A stretch of DNA of 29,566 nucleotides from positions 1 to 29,566 of the forward strand of contig JBOHCT010000026.1 in assembly GCA_050699055.1 (NCBI GenBank), written 5' to 3'. Position 1 is the first letter of the stretch. Every line of letters begins with the position of its first letter. Under the pieces are notes generated by a model. That model was given only the letters and a program-made list of their open reading frames with translations. It did no database searches and was not told the origin of the DNA. Below are positions 8,237-14,284 of this stretch, piece by piece. This stretch comes from JBOHCT01 sp050699055. Lineage in GTDB: Bacteria > Actinomycetota > Actinomycetes > Streptosporangiales > JBOHCT01. A program made the position numbers and the translations under genes.

Positions 8237-8641
8237 ATGCCCATCTACGACTACACCTGCGACTGCGGCCACCGGTTTGAGGCGTACGTGCCGACGATGA
8301 CGTCCCCCGCGCCGGGCTGCCCGAGCTGCGGAAGTGAACCGCGGCGCCGGCCCGCCCCTGTCGCGCTCGCGGGTCACGCCACACCCCCACCGGGCCCTGA
8401 GCAGGCTCCGAGGTCCTGGGAGGAGACCCGCGGCGGCGATCCCGAAGTGGTCGGGCACTGGCGACGCACGCTCGAGCGCCGGCGCAAGCTGGAGGAGAAG
8501 TACCCCGAGTTGGCCGGCGGCCGGCGGGCCGTCCTGGCCCACGAAGGTCCGTACGCCGACCGACCGCTGCGCGCGGGCGACCACGCCCACCCACACTCCG
8601 ATCCGGCGTCCCACCCCTCAACCACCCGCGGCGAGAGTTAG
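8237..8641 (+). CDS. FmdB-like zinc-ribbon protein
   Basis: A 134-residue protein with an N-terminal FmdB-type zinc ribbon: MPIYDYTCDCG then CPSCG, giving Cys8, Cys10, Cys28 and Cys31. The first knuckle is CxC rather than the usual CxxC. Residues 35-60 are Pro-rich and the rest is charged, with a helical segment around 72-95 (HWRRTLERRRKLEEKYPEL) and a His-rich tail. FmdB-family proteins often sit next to amidase or alcohol dehydrogenase genes and are annotated as regulators, but the biochemical role is poorly defined. The ATG lies 14 bases after the Fe-ADH stop; the frame also opens at 8219. As the last gene of the operon it could be a small metal-handling or maturation partner of the Fe-ADH (inference). 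Confidence 0.75.
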   Translation: MPIYDYTCDCGHRFEAYVPTMTSPAPGCPSCGSEPRRRPAPVALAGHATPPPGPEQAPRSWEETRGGDPEVVGHWRRTLERRRKLEEKYPELAGGRRAVLAHEGPYADRPLRAGDHAHPHSDPASHPSTTRGES

Positions 8642-8715
8642 ATGTTGCTGGTCACGACGTTGTTGACGCGTGATGTCTGACGTGTCGAAGAGGGTTCGTC
8701 AGCAGGCAGCCTGAA

Positions 8716-8733
8716 CCCCTCGGCACACCGGGG
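8716..8733. terminator. Weak hairpin between convergent genes
   Basis: CCCC-T-CGG pairs with CCG-GGG around a CACA loop, in the 100-base gap between the FmdB-like gene and the convergent TetR gene. There is no T tract, so this is only a candidate. Confidence 0.3.
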
Positions 8734-8744
8734 CATGAGTTAGG

Positions 8745-9380
8745 TCAGATGGCTCCTGCCGAACCCGGCCCGTTGTGGTGGTTGTGGACGAGGGGTAGGA
8801 AGAGCTCGTCGATGATCGACTGGATGCGTGTGGGCTTCAGGGGTTTGAGGTCCATGAGCAGGTCGTGGCGCACCAGGTCGAACGGCATGGCGAGCACCGC
8901 GGAAGGGATCCGTTCCAGGTCGATCTCGCCGCGGTCGTGGGCGCGCTGGTAGATGGTCCGGACGCGCGAGAGCCGTTGGTCGCCGATGATCCGGTCGCGC
9001 CCCTGGGCGAGGGTGAGCCCGGTGCCGGCCCGTAGCCCCGAGAAGGCGGTGGCCACGGCGATGGCGAAGAAGCCGGCGCGAGCCTCGCTCATGCCGGTCA
9101 GTGCGGCGAGGAGGTCGCCGCGCAGGGTGCCGGTGTCGGGGACGTCGACCGGGTGGGTGTTCAGGTAGTGCTCGAGCGCGGCGAGCACGAGCTCGTCCTT
9201 GTTGGCCCAGCGGCGGTATAGCACGGCGATGCCGGTGCTGGCGCGGGAGGCGACGGACTCCATGGTCAGCTTCGCGAAGCCGACCTCGACCAGCTCGTCC
9301 CACGCTGCGTCCAGCAGCGCGGCCTCGAGCTCGGCCCCGCGTCGGCGTTGGCGGGAGGACGCGGCGTCAGATGTGGTCAC
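8745..9380 (-). CDS. TetR-family repressor of the adjacent MFS efflux gene
   Basis: A 211-residue TetR regulator with the helix-turn-helix at about residues 38-57 of this form (LTMESVASRASTGIAVLYRR, then WANKDELV) and a divergent ligand domain. The frame opens at an ATG at 9389, but that ATG is embedded in a consensus TATAAT (9388-9393, minus strand) that has a TTGCTA -35 box 18 bases upstream. A transcript from this promoter would begin close to the GTG at 9380, so a leaderless GTG start is preferred here. The promoter spacer contains the palindromic operator, so autorepression is expected. It is divergent from the DHA2 pump, the classical arrangement of a drug-sensing TetR and its efflux target. 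Confidence 0.87.
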   Translation of the reverse strand: MTTSDAASSRQRRRGAELEAALLDAAWDELVEVGFAKLTMESVASRASTGIAVLYRRWANKDELVLAALEHYLNTHPVDVPDTGTLRGDLLAALTGMSEARAGFFAIAVATAFSGLRAGTGLTLAQGRDRIIGDQRLSRVRTIYQRAHDRGEIDLERIPSAVLAMPFDLVRHDLLMDLKPLKPTRIQSIIDELFLPLVHNHHNGPGSAGAI

Positions 9381-9391
9381 GGCCACCATTA

Positions 9392-9413
9392 TAAGGAAGG
9401 GTTGCCTTCCTTA
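9392..9413. promoter_or_regulatory. TetR operator within the repressor promoter
   Basis: TAAGGAAGG-GTTG-CCTTCCTTA is a perfect 9-bp-arm inverted repeat. It fills the spacer between the minus-strand -35 TTGCTA (9412-9417) and -10 TATAAT (9388-9393). The half-site core TCCTTAG recurs at 9428-9434, 20 bp away, and inverted as CTAAGGA at 9456-9462, next to the pump start codon. A second, weaker site on the pump side is therefore possible. Confidence 0.8.
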
Positions 9414-9469
9414 GCAAGACGCCCTACTCCTTAGGAGGTGGATTCCACTCTTATGCTAAGGACGAGACG

Positions 9470-10942
9470 ATGACAGAGACCACCGAGGCGAAGCTGTCGC
9501 CGCAGGTGAAGTACGCGCTCGTCGCGCTGGTCGTGGGTGGGATCGCGGCGATCCTCGACTCGACGCTGGTGACGCTGGCGATCCACACGCTGGTGGTGGA
9601 GCTGCACTCGACTCCCGGCACGATCCAGTGGGTCATCACCGGCTTCATGCTGGCGATGGCCGTCGCGATCCCGGTCACCGGGTGGGCGGAGCGCCGCTGG
9701 GGCGGCAAGCGGGTCTGGATGGCCGCGCTGGTGCTGTTCGGGCTCGCCTCGGTGCTGTGCGCGGTGTCGTGGAACGACACCAGCCTGATCGGCTTCCGGG
9801 CGCTGCAGGGCTTCGCTACCGGACTGCTGATCCCGCTGTTGCAGACGCTCGCGGTGAGAGCTGCGGGCGGGCATGTCAGCAGCCGGCTGATGGCGGCAGT
9901 CAGCCTGCCGGTCGCGCTCGGCCCGATCCTCGGCCCGGTGATCGGCGGCGTGATCCTGAACTGGCTGAGCTGGCGCTGGCTGTTCCTCGTCAACGTGCCC
10001 GTGATCGCCGTCGGGCTGCTACTCGCCTGGCGGTTCCTCCCGACCGACCGCCCCGAGTCCTCGGCCGGGCGCGGGCGCCTGGACTGGATCGGCCTGGTGC
10101 TGCTCGCGCCGGCACTGGCGGGGATCCTGCTCGGCCTCTCGCAGCTGTCCGAGGACGGCGGGATCGGCCACGCCGGTGTGCTGGTTCCGCTCCTGGCCGG
10201 GGTCTCGCTGCTGGCCGCGTTCGTCGCCTGGGCGTCGCGGCCCGGCGAGCGCCGGCCGATCGTCGACATCCGGCTGCTGCGCCTGCGGTCGCTCGGCAGC
10301 GCCTCCACGGTCCTCTTCACCGCCGGCGCGGCGATGTACGCCGGCATGTTCCTGCTGCCGCTGTACTACCAGCAGCTGCGGGGCGACAGCGTGCTGGATG
10401 CCGGGCTGCTGATGATCCCGCAGGGTGTGGGTGCACTCCTCGCGCGCTTCGTGGTCGGCAAGCTGGTCGACCGGTTCGGGGCGCGCGCAGTGACGATCGC
10501 CAGCTTCCTGCTCACCGCCGTCGCCACCGTCCCGTTCGCGCTGGCCGGGCCGGGCACGAGCCTGTGGTGGCTGGGAGCCGTGCTGCTGGTTCGCGGTCTG
10601 GGGATCGGGGCGGTGCTGATCCCGCCGATGTCCGTCGCCTACACAGACATCCAGCCGACAGGCATCCCGCACGCGACCATGAACACCCGCATCATCCAGC
10701 AGGTGGGGGCCTCGTTCGGCACCGCGATCGTCGCCGTCGCCCTACAGTCGCTCCTCGCCCACGGCGCCACCGGTGCCTTCCAAGGCGCGTTCTGGTGGGC
10801 GGTCGGCATCGCCATCGCCGCGGTCATCCCCGCCATCGCTCTGCCGGCCAATAAGCCGACGAGCCGCTTACCGGCCGCAAAGCCAGTGCACAACGACGAG
10901 ACCGCAAGCAGCCGAGTGGCTGCACAGGAAGAGGCAGCGTGA
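9470..10942 (+). CDS. MFS transporter, DHA2 (EmrB/QacA) drug-efflux family
   Basis: A 490-residue polytopic membrane protein, with a length and hydrophobicity pattern consistent with 14 transmembrane helices and proton-driven drug export. Family features are AILDSTLVTLAIHTL in the first helix (membrane Asp, DHA2 signature), the WVITGFMLAMAVAIPVTGW segment, an RALQGFATGLLIPLL arginine helix, and motif C-like GPILGPVIGG (about 147-156). The AAGGA at 9458-9462 is well spaced to the ATG. It diverges from the TetR gene and shares its operator region, so induction by its own substrate is likely. The stop overlaps the GTG of the transposase remnant that follows, indicating a breakpoint immediately at the end of this gene. 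Confidence 0.93.
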   Translation: MTETTEAKLSPQVKYALVALVVGGIAAILDSTLVTLAIHTLVVELHSTPGTIQWVITGFMLAMAVAIPVTGWAERRWGGKRVWMAALVLFGLASVLCAVSWNDTSLIGFRALQGFATGLLIPLLQTLAVRAAGGHVSSRLMAAVSLPVALGPILGPVIGGVILNWLSWRWLFLVNVPVIAVGLLLAWRFLPTDRPESSAGRGRLDWIGLVLLAPALAGILLGLSQLSEDGGIGHAGVLVPLLAGVSLLAAFVAWASRPGERRPIVDIRLLRLRSLGSASTVLFTAGAAMYAGMFLLPLYYQQLRGDSVLDAGLLMIPQGVGALLARFVVGKLVDRFGARAVTIASFLLTAVATVPFALAGPGTSLWWLGAVLLVRGLGIGAVLIPPMSVAYTDIQPTGIPHATMNTRIIQQVGASFGTAIVAVALQSLLAHGATGAFQGAFWWAVGIAIAAVIPAIALPANKPTSRLPAAKPVHNDETASSRVAAQEEAA

Positions 10943-11080
10943 GCCCAGCCGTCCACCGCAATGCACCGCTGTCTCCAGAGGGACGTCGGCAACTGATCGA
11001 ACGGTGCCGGACCCGACCAGTCGCGCACGTTGCCGCGGAAATGGGGACCTCCCGCGCCACGGCATCCTGGCCCCATACAG
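10939..11080 (+). pseudogene. Truncated IS481-type transposase N terminus
   Basis: The frame begins HRNAPLSPEGRRQLIERC, then PVAHVAAEMGTSRATAS, the N-terminal helix-turn-helix of IS481-like transposases. Similarity stops around residue 44 where a lysine-tryptophan hinge is expected, and the remaining frame is Arg/Pro noise. No DDE catalytic domain and no terminal inverted repeats were found. The GTG overlaps the efflux gene stop by 3 bases. It is a dead insertion-sequence remnant marking a recombination scar. Confidence 0.7.
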
Positions 11081-11503
11081 TTAGAAAGTACGCATGGGGA
11101 GGCCTCGACCATCCGTCGCCGCCTCGGCCAAGGCTCGGATATCCGCTGGCTCGCTTCCCCACACCTCATCGCCGTAACGGCTGGTCACGGCCACGACCAG
11201 AGCATCGACAGCGTCCTGCTTCGAAGCCTTGGCGAGTAGCACGCCAGCGGTCTTAGCGCACTCGAGGTCGATGACTACAGGCCGGCAAGCCCGGATCACC
11301 TGGGACATGAGAGGACTGCTTCCCCCTCGCCACGCCTGTGTGACGACCGCTACTGGGAGCCGAAAATCCACGTCCGCATCGACGGCCCGCTTCCACTCGA
11401 TCCAGAACCGACGGTCGTTTCTGTCGGCCGCGATGAGTGCGCCGCTGTCCAACGTGATGCCCCGGGATGTCCTTCGGGTGTTGCCCCGGTTACGACGCGG
11501 CAC
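11081..11503 (-). CDS. PIN-domain ribonuclease (VapC-like toxin)
   Basis: A PIN-type protein of about 140 residues. GITLDSGALIA supplies the first catalytic aspartate (Asp25 counted from the TTG at 11521). KQDAVDALVV supplies Asp103/Asp106 and EPADIRAL the last acidic residue, Asp127. The usual mid-domain acidic residue is less clear (PVAVVTQAWRGG). PIN toxins are Mg-dependent RNases, usually neutralised by a co-encoded antitoxin. GTG at 11503 is preferred over TTG at 11521 because it begins closer to the conserved PRRNRGNTRR segment; neither has a strong ribosome site. A frame ending at 11490 on the same strand resembles an antitoxin tail, see the separate entry. The 3' end abuts the transposase stub, so the last residues may be altered. 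Confidence 0.72.
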   Translation of the reverse strand: MPRRNRGNTRRTSRGITLDSGALIAADRNDRRFWIEWKRAVDADVDFRLPVAVVTQAWRGGSSPLMSQVIRACRPVVIDLECAKTAGVLLAKASKQDAVDALVVAVTSRYGDEVWGSEPADIRALAEAATDGRGLPMRTF

Positions 11504-11591
11504 GCCGAGAGCCGGCTTCAACGCGAGTGCCTACCGACGTAAGCGGTGCGCCACCCGCCTCCAACTCCTCTTCGGTAATGACACCGTGCTC
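11490..11591 (-). pseudogene. Possible C-terminal remnant of a PIN-toxin antitoxin
   Basis: In the frame just upstream of the PIN gene, immediately after the hydrolase fragment, the residues EHGVITEEELEAGG read like the tail of a ribbon-helix-helix antitoxin. The frame stops at TAA 11490, overlapping the PIN start by about 14 bases as in many toxin-antitoxin pairs. No DNA-binding N terminus is present. The assignment rests on style and position only. Confidence 0.35.
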
Positions 11592-11777
11592 TGCCCGCAC
11601 ACCGCCCGCGTCGACGACGACCGCGGTGTTGGCGATCCGGCCGCCGCCTGCGCATTCGCAGAGCCCGCCGACGATGACGAGCCCGTAGCGCCGGGCTAGG
11701 GAGGTCCACCCGCTGACGGTCGGGCCGTCCAGAGGCTCGGCGAGCGTGCCCGCGTCCCGCTCGTCCCGCTCCTGCTT
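11592..11777 (-). pseudogene. Carbon-nitrogen hydrolase (nitrilase superfamily) fragment
   Basis: The minus-strand frame reads AGTLAEPLDGPTVSGWTSLA, then RRYGLVIVGGLCE and RIANTAVVVDAGGVRA. This is the central segment of a nitrilase-superfamily amidase: the substrate-loop LAEPxDGP, the core strand VIVGGLCE and NTAVVVD. The catalytic Lys (normally just after, in YRKVHL) and Cys regions are missing, and the frame switches to unrelated sequence after GGVRA. Both ends are cut, upstream against the permease fragment near 11777 and downstream near 11592. It is non-functional. Confidence 0.7.
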
Positions 11778-12370
11778 CTGGTGGACCTACGCGGGCTCGG
11801 CGATCGGCACGGTGTGGATGATGGCGTTCGGGCCCTTCGCCGCGATCATCGTGCTCGGCGTCATCGCCGTCAACGTGCTGAACCTCTACGGCGCGTTCAT
11901 GTCGTTCACCACGACCGCGACCGCGATCAGGCCGTTCTCCGTCCACCGGGGTACCCGGCTCGTCGTCGTGCTGGCCACGGCCGTCATCGGTACGGCCCTC
12001 GCCGTCGCCGGGCGCGGCGACTTCATCACCGCCTACGAGAACTTCATCCTCTTCCTGACGTACTTCCTCGTCCCGTGGACGGCCGTCAACCTGGTCGACT
12101 TCTACCTCGTCCGCAAGGAGAGGTACGACATCGAGGCGATCTTCACGCCGCACGGCCGGTACGGGGCGGTGAGTGGGCGGGCGCTTGCGGCCTACCTGGC
12201 CGGCATCGCCATCGAGATCCCGTTCATGAGCACGTCTTTCTACACCGGTCCTGTCGTCGGCATACTCGGCGGGGCGGACATCTCATGGATTCTCGGTCTC
12301 ATCGTCTCCTCGGCCGTCTATTACCTGCTGATGCGACGCGAGGTCGAGGAGACCCGCCCGGGCGCCCGAG
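11776..12370 (+). pseudogene. NCS1-family nucleobase/hydantoin permease, C-terminal half
   Basis: From about 11776 the frame reads WWTYAGSAIGTVWMM, then the NCS1-like VIAVNVLNLYGAFMS, the PWTAVNLVDFYLVRKERYDI loop and terminal helices ending near VYYLLMRREVEETRPG. This corresponds to the last 200 or so residues of a roughly 480-residue NCS1 permease (cytosine, allantoin, hydantoin and similar substrates). The N-terminal half, with the substrate-binding helices, is absent, replaced by the nitrilase fragment on the other strand. NCS1 permeases and carbon-nitrogen hydrolases commonly share pyrimidine- or hydantoin-degradation clusters, so both fragments may come from one lost cluster. The frame has no stop and runs on into the next membrane protein. 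Confidence 0.75.
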
Positions 12371-12498
12371 CAACCGGCAGGCACCGCGGTCGACGGCTGA
12401 CACGACCCGGACACGGCAGAGACCCCGGGGAGGCGGCGCGACCGCGCGCCGCGATGGCAGGGTATGAGCACACAGTCGCTGTGGAAGGGCGCGAACCG

Positions 12499-12921
12499 AT
12501 GTCTTTCGCGTTGGTGGCCACGGTCGCGGCCGTCCTGGCCGCCGTGGTTCTCGTATCGTGCGCCGTGGTCATTCTCCGTGCCCGCGGCGGCAGCCGCGCG
12601 GTCGGGACGCTCACGAGGGTGCTGACCGGGACGTCCGGCCGCGCGGTCAACATCCTGGCGACGCTCGTGGGGCTCGCCGCTGCCCTGGCCGCCCTCGTCC
12701 TGGTCGCCCGCATCGCCTTCACCGTGTTCGAGGTCAACCCGCACAACCAGCTCGTCGAGTCCATCCGACACCTCGCCCACGGGCTCGCATGGGACTTCAG
12801 GGATCTGTTCCTCCCGCACGGACACAAGGTCAGGGTGGGGGTCAACTTCGGCATCGCGGCAGCCGTCTACCTGGTCGTGGGCCGTGTCGTCGCGGGGGCC
12901 CTCCGGCGGCTGGCGCCCTGA
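12499..12921 (+). CDS. Small three-helix membrane protein, function unknown
   Basis: A 140-residue hydrophobic protein with helices at about 3-26, 48-75 and 114-132. Between the last two is a conserved-looking soluble stretch, EVNPHNQLVESI then HLAHGLAWDFRDLF. Comparable actinobacterial hypothetical membrane proteins carry a similar N-P-x-N and W-x-F-x-D-L-F pattern before a final helix and an RRL terminus; no biochemical role is known to me. The ATG at 12499 was chosen because GGAAGGG lies 9 bases upstream. The frame is open further upstream and is continuous with the permease remnant, but that link looks accidental. It is followed by the MerR-type gene 81 bases later. Confidence 0.7.
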   Translation: MSFALVATVAAVLAAVVLVSCAVVILRARGGSRAVGTLTRVLTGTSGRAVNILATLVGLAAALAALVLVARIAFTVFEVNPHNQLVESIRHLAHGLAWDFRDLFLPHGHKVRVGVNFGIAAAVYLVVGRVVAGALRRLAP

Positions 12922-12967
12922 CCACTGCAACCCGTCCCCCTGATCTCCCCGCCTTGTCCTTCCTATT

Positions 12968-12992
12968 TGACACTGTCTACATGACAGTGTCA
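12968..12992. promoter_or_regulatory. Perfect dyad operator and promoter of the MerR-type gene
   Basis: TGACACTGTC-TACAT-GACAGTGTCA is a perfect 10-bp-arm inverted repeat. Its left edge overlaps a -35 TTGACA at 12967-12972. A CAGTAT -10-like element at 12991-12996 would place the transcript start at the ATG (13003), giving a leaderless mRNA; no Shine-Dalgarno sequence precedes that ATG. The layout suits autoregulation by the MerR-type protein. Confidence 0.75.
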
Positions 12993-13002
12993 GTATCGCT
13001 GT

Positions 13003-13740
13003 ATGGCTGAGCTGTGGACGCTGGACGAGCAGTGCGAGCGGGTCGCTGTCGCGCTCGCACACGGCTACCCCGGTCAGTTGAGTGCGCGGGTGCGCGAGGT
13101 CCCGGACCGTCGGACGATCCGTTGGTACACGCAGATCGGTCTTGTCGACCGCCCCGCCACGATGCGTGGCCGTACCGCCCTGTACGGTCCGAGGCACCTG
13201 TGCCAGCTCGTCGCGATCAAGCGGATGCAGGCCGAGGGGCACCCGCTGGCGACCATCCAGCATGAGCTGGCCGGCGCCACCGACGCGACGCTCGAGCGCA
13301 TCGCCCGCCTGCCCGCTGACGCCGCCAGCGCGGCGGACGCCGGGCTTTCCGGTACCCCGCACAGCGAGCCCGCCGGGGATCCAACCGCGACGCGACCACC
13401 GACGCCGAGCCGTACGCGCTGCTGGGCCCCCGCGGCCCGCCACGACGAAGTCGAGGCCGCCCCCGCCACGCGCGCTGCCACGTCGAAGTCACCCAAGGAA
13501 CGGGCACCTGCGTCGGGGAGCAGGCCATCGGCGCCGGTGACCGAGTCACACCTGGCGAGCCACGTCGCCCTGACGTACGGCGTGCCGCTCGACGGCGAGG
13601 TGACGCTGCTGCTCGGCGGGGCCGACCACGTCCCCGACAGGGACGACCTCGACGCGATCCAGCGTGCCGCCGGCCCCCTGATCGAACTGCTGCGACGACG
13701 CGGGCTCACCCGCCCCGACGACGGAAGGAACCCGTCATGA
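13003..13740 (+). CDS. MerR-type transcriptional regulator with Pro/Ala-rich linker
   Basis: A 245-residue protein. Residues about 24-90 form a MerR-like winged helix-turn-helix: REVPDRRTIRWYTQIGLVDR, then RTALYGPRHLCQLVAIKRMQ and HPLATIQHEL. Residues about 105-175 are a low-complexity Pro/Ala/Arg linker. A compact C-terminal domain (about 180-240) contains HVALTYGVPLDGEVTLLLGG and a final helix PLIELLRRRGL. No cysteine or acidic metal-binding loop is visible, so it is probably not a metal-responsive MerR. The upstream perfect dyad is its likely operator. The stop overlaps the ATG at 13737 of the broken gene that follows (4-base ATGA), so the two were translationally coupled. Confidence 0.75.
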   Translation: MAELWTLDEQCERVAVALAHGYPGQLSARVREVPDRRTIRWYTQIGLVDRPATMRGRTALYGPRHLCQLVAIKRMQAEGHPLATIQHELAGATDATLERIARLPADAASAADAGLSGTPHSEPAGDPTATRPPTPSRTRCWAPAARHDEVEAAPATRAATSKSPKERAPASGSRPSAPVTESHLASHVALTYGVPLDGEVTLLLGGADHVPDRDDLDAIQRAAGPLIELLRRRGLTRPDDGRNPS

Positions 13741-14233
13741 CCGTACGCGTGGAGCAGATGACCGAGGGCGGGGCGGGGCCCATGGAGACATCGGCCGCGC
13801 CGGCCAGGCTCAGCCGGCGCCACACCGGACCCATGAGCCCGGCGCGCCCGCGCCGTCCCGCCGCCGCATCCGGCGGCCGACGCGGAGCGGTCTGAGCCAC
13901 CCGAGGTCGCGGCGGCCCGCGCGAAAGCGGCCGAGGAGCTGCGCCAGCTCGAGGAGACGGCGGCAGGCCCCTGCCAACGAGCGCGAACGCCTCCTCGCCG
14001 AGCTGGCCGACTGGCTGCGGCGACTCGTCGCGCACCTCGAACGGATCGGTGTCGACCCGCTGGTCTCGCGGCCGCTTCGCGAGCTGGCTGAGGACCTCGC
14101 GGGCGAGCCGGCCGGCGTGCCCGACCTGGAACGCCGCTGGCTACGCACCCTCGACGTCCTGGCGACGTTCGGCCGGACCGATCAGTCTGCCAGTCCTGGC
14201 GTGTCCCGTCGTGGGACATTCTGGAAGCGCTGA
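13737..14233 (+). pseudogene. Frame-disrupted hypothetical gene downstream of MerR regulator
   Basis: An ATG overlaps the MerR-type stop as ATGA and reads MTVRVEQMTEGGAG before stopping at 13893-13895. A second frame from about 13860 then reads SEPPEVAAARAKAAEELRQL, a credible coiled coil. From about 13972 a third frame reads NERERLLAELADWLRRLVAH, then LERIGVDPLVSRPLRELAED, and ends at 14231-14233. Each segment looks like protein only in its own frame, so two frame changes separate start from end. Either the gene is decaying or there are two sequencing errors. The N terminus resembles the start of VIT/vWA-domain proteins found beside similar regulators, but no VIT domain follows. Function unknown. 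Confidence 0.45.
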
Positions 14234-14247
14234 ACGAGAAGACCGGT

Positions 14248-14278
14248 AGGGCGCGCCCGAACACGACGGACGCGCCCT
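14248..14278. terminator. Bidirectional hairpin between convergent genes
   Basis: AGGGCGCG (14248-14255) pairs perfectly with CGCGCCCT (14271-14278) around a 15-base loop. It lies exactly between the stop at 14233 and the stop of the minus-strand GH3 gene at 14285. The 8-bp GC-rich stem lacks a long T tract, as is common in actinomycetes. Confidence 0.6.
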
Positions 14279-14284
14279 CTGTCG

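Noticed and set aside
10939..11256. The full 105-codon open frame as an intact small gene.
   Set aside because: Only the first 44 residues match a transposase; the rest is antisense of the PIN gene.
13074..14264. A 396-codon minus-strand open frame over the MerR-type gene.
   Set aside because: Low-complexity Ser/Ala/Arg translation; the plus strand carries a recognisable helix-turn-helix and a promoter dyad.
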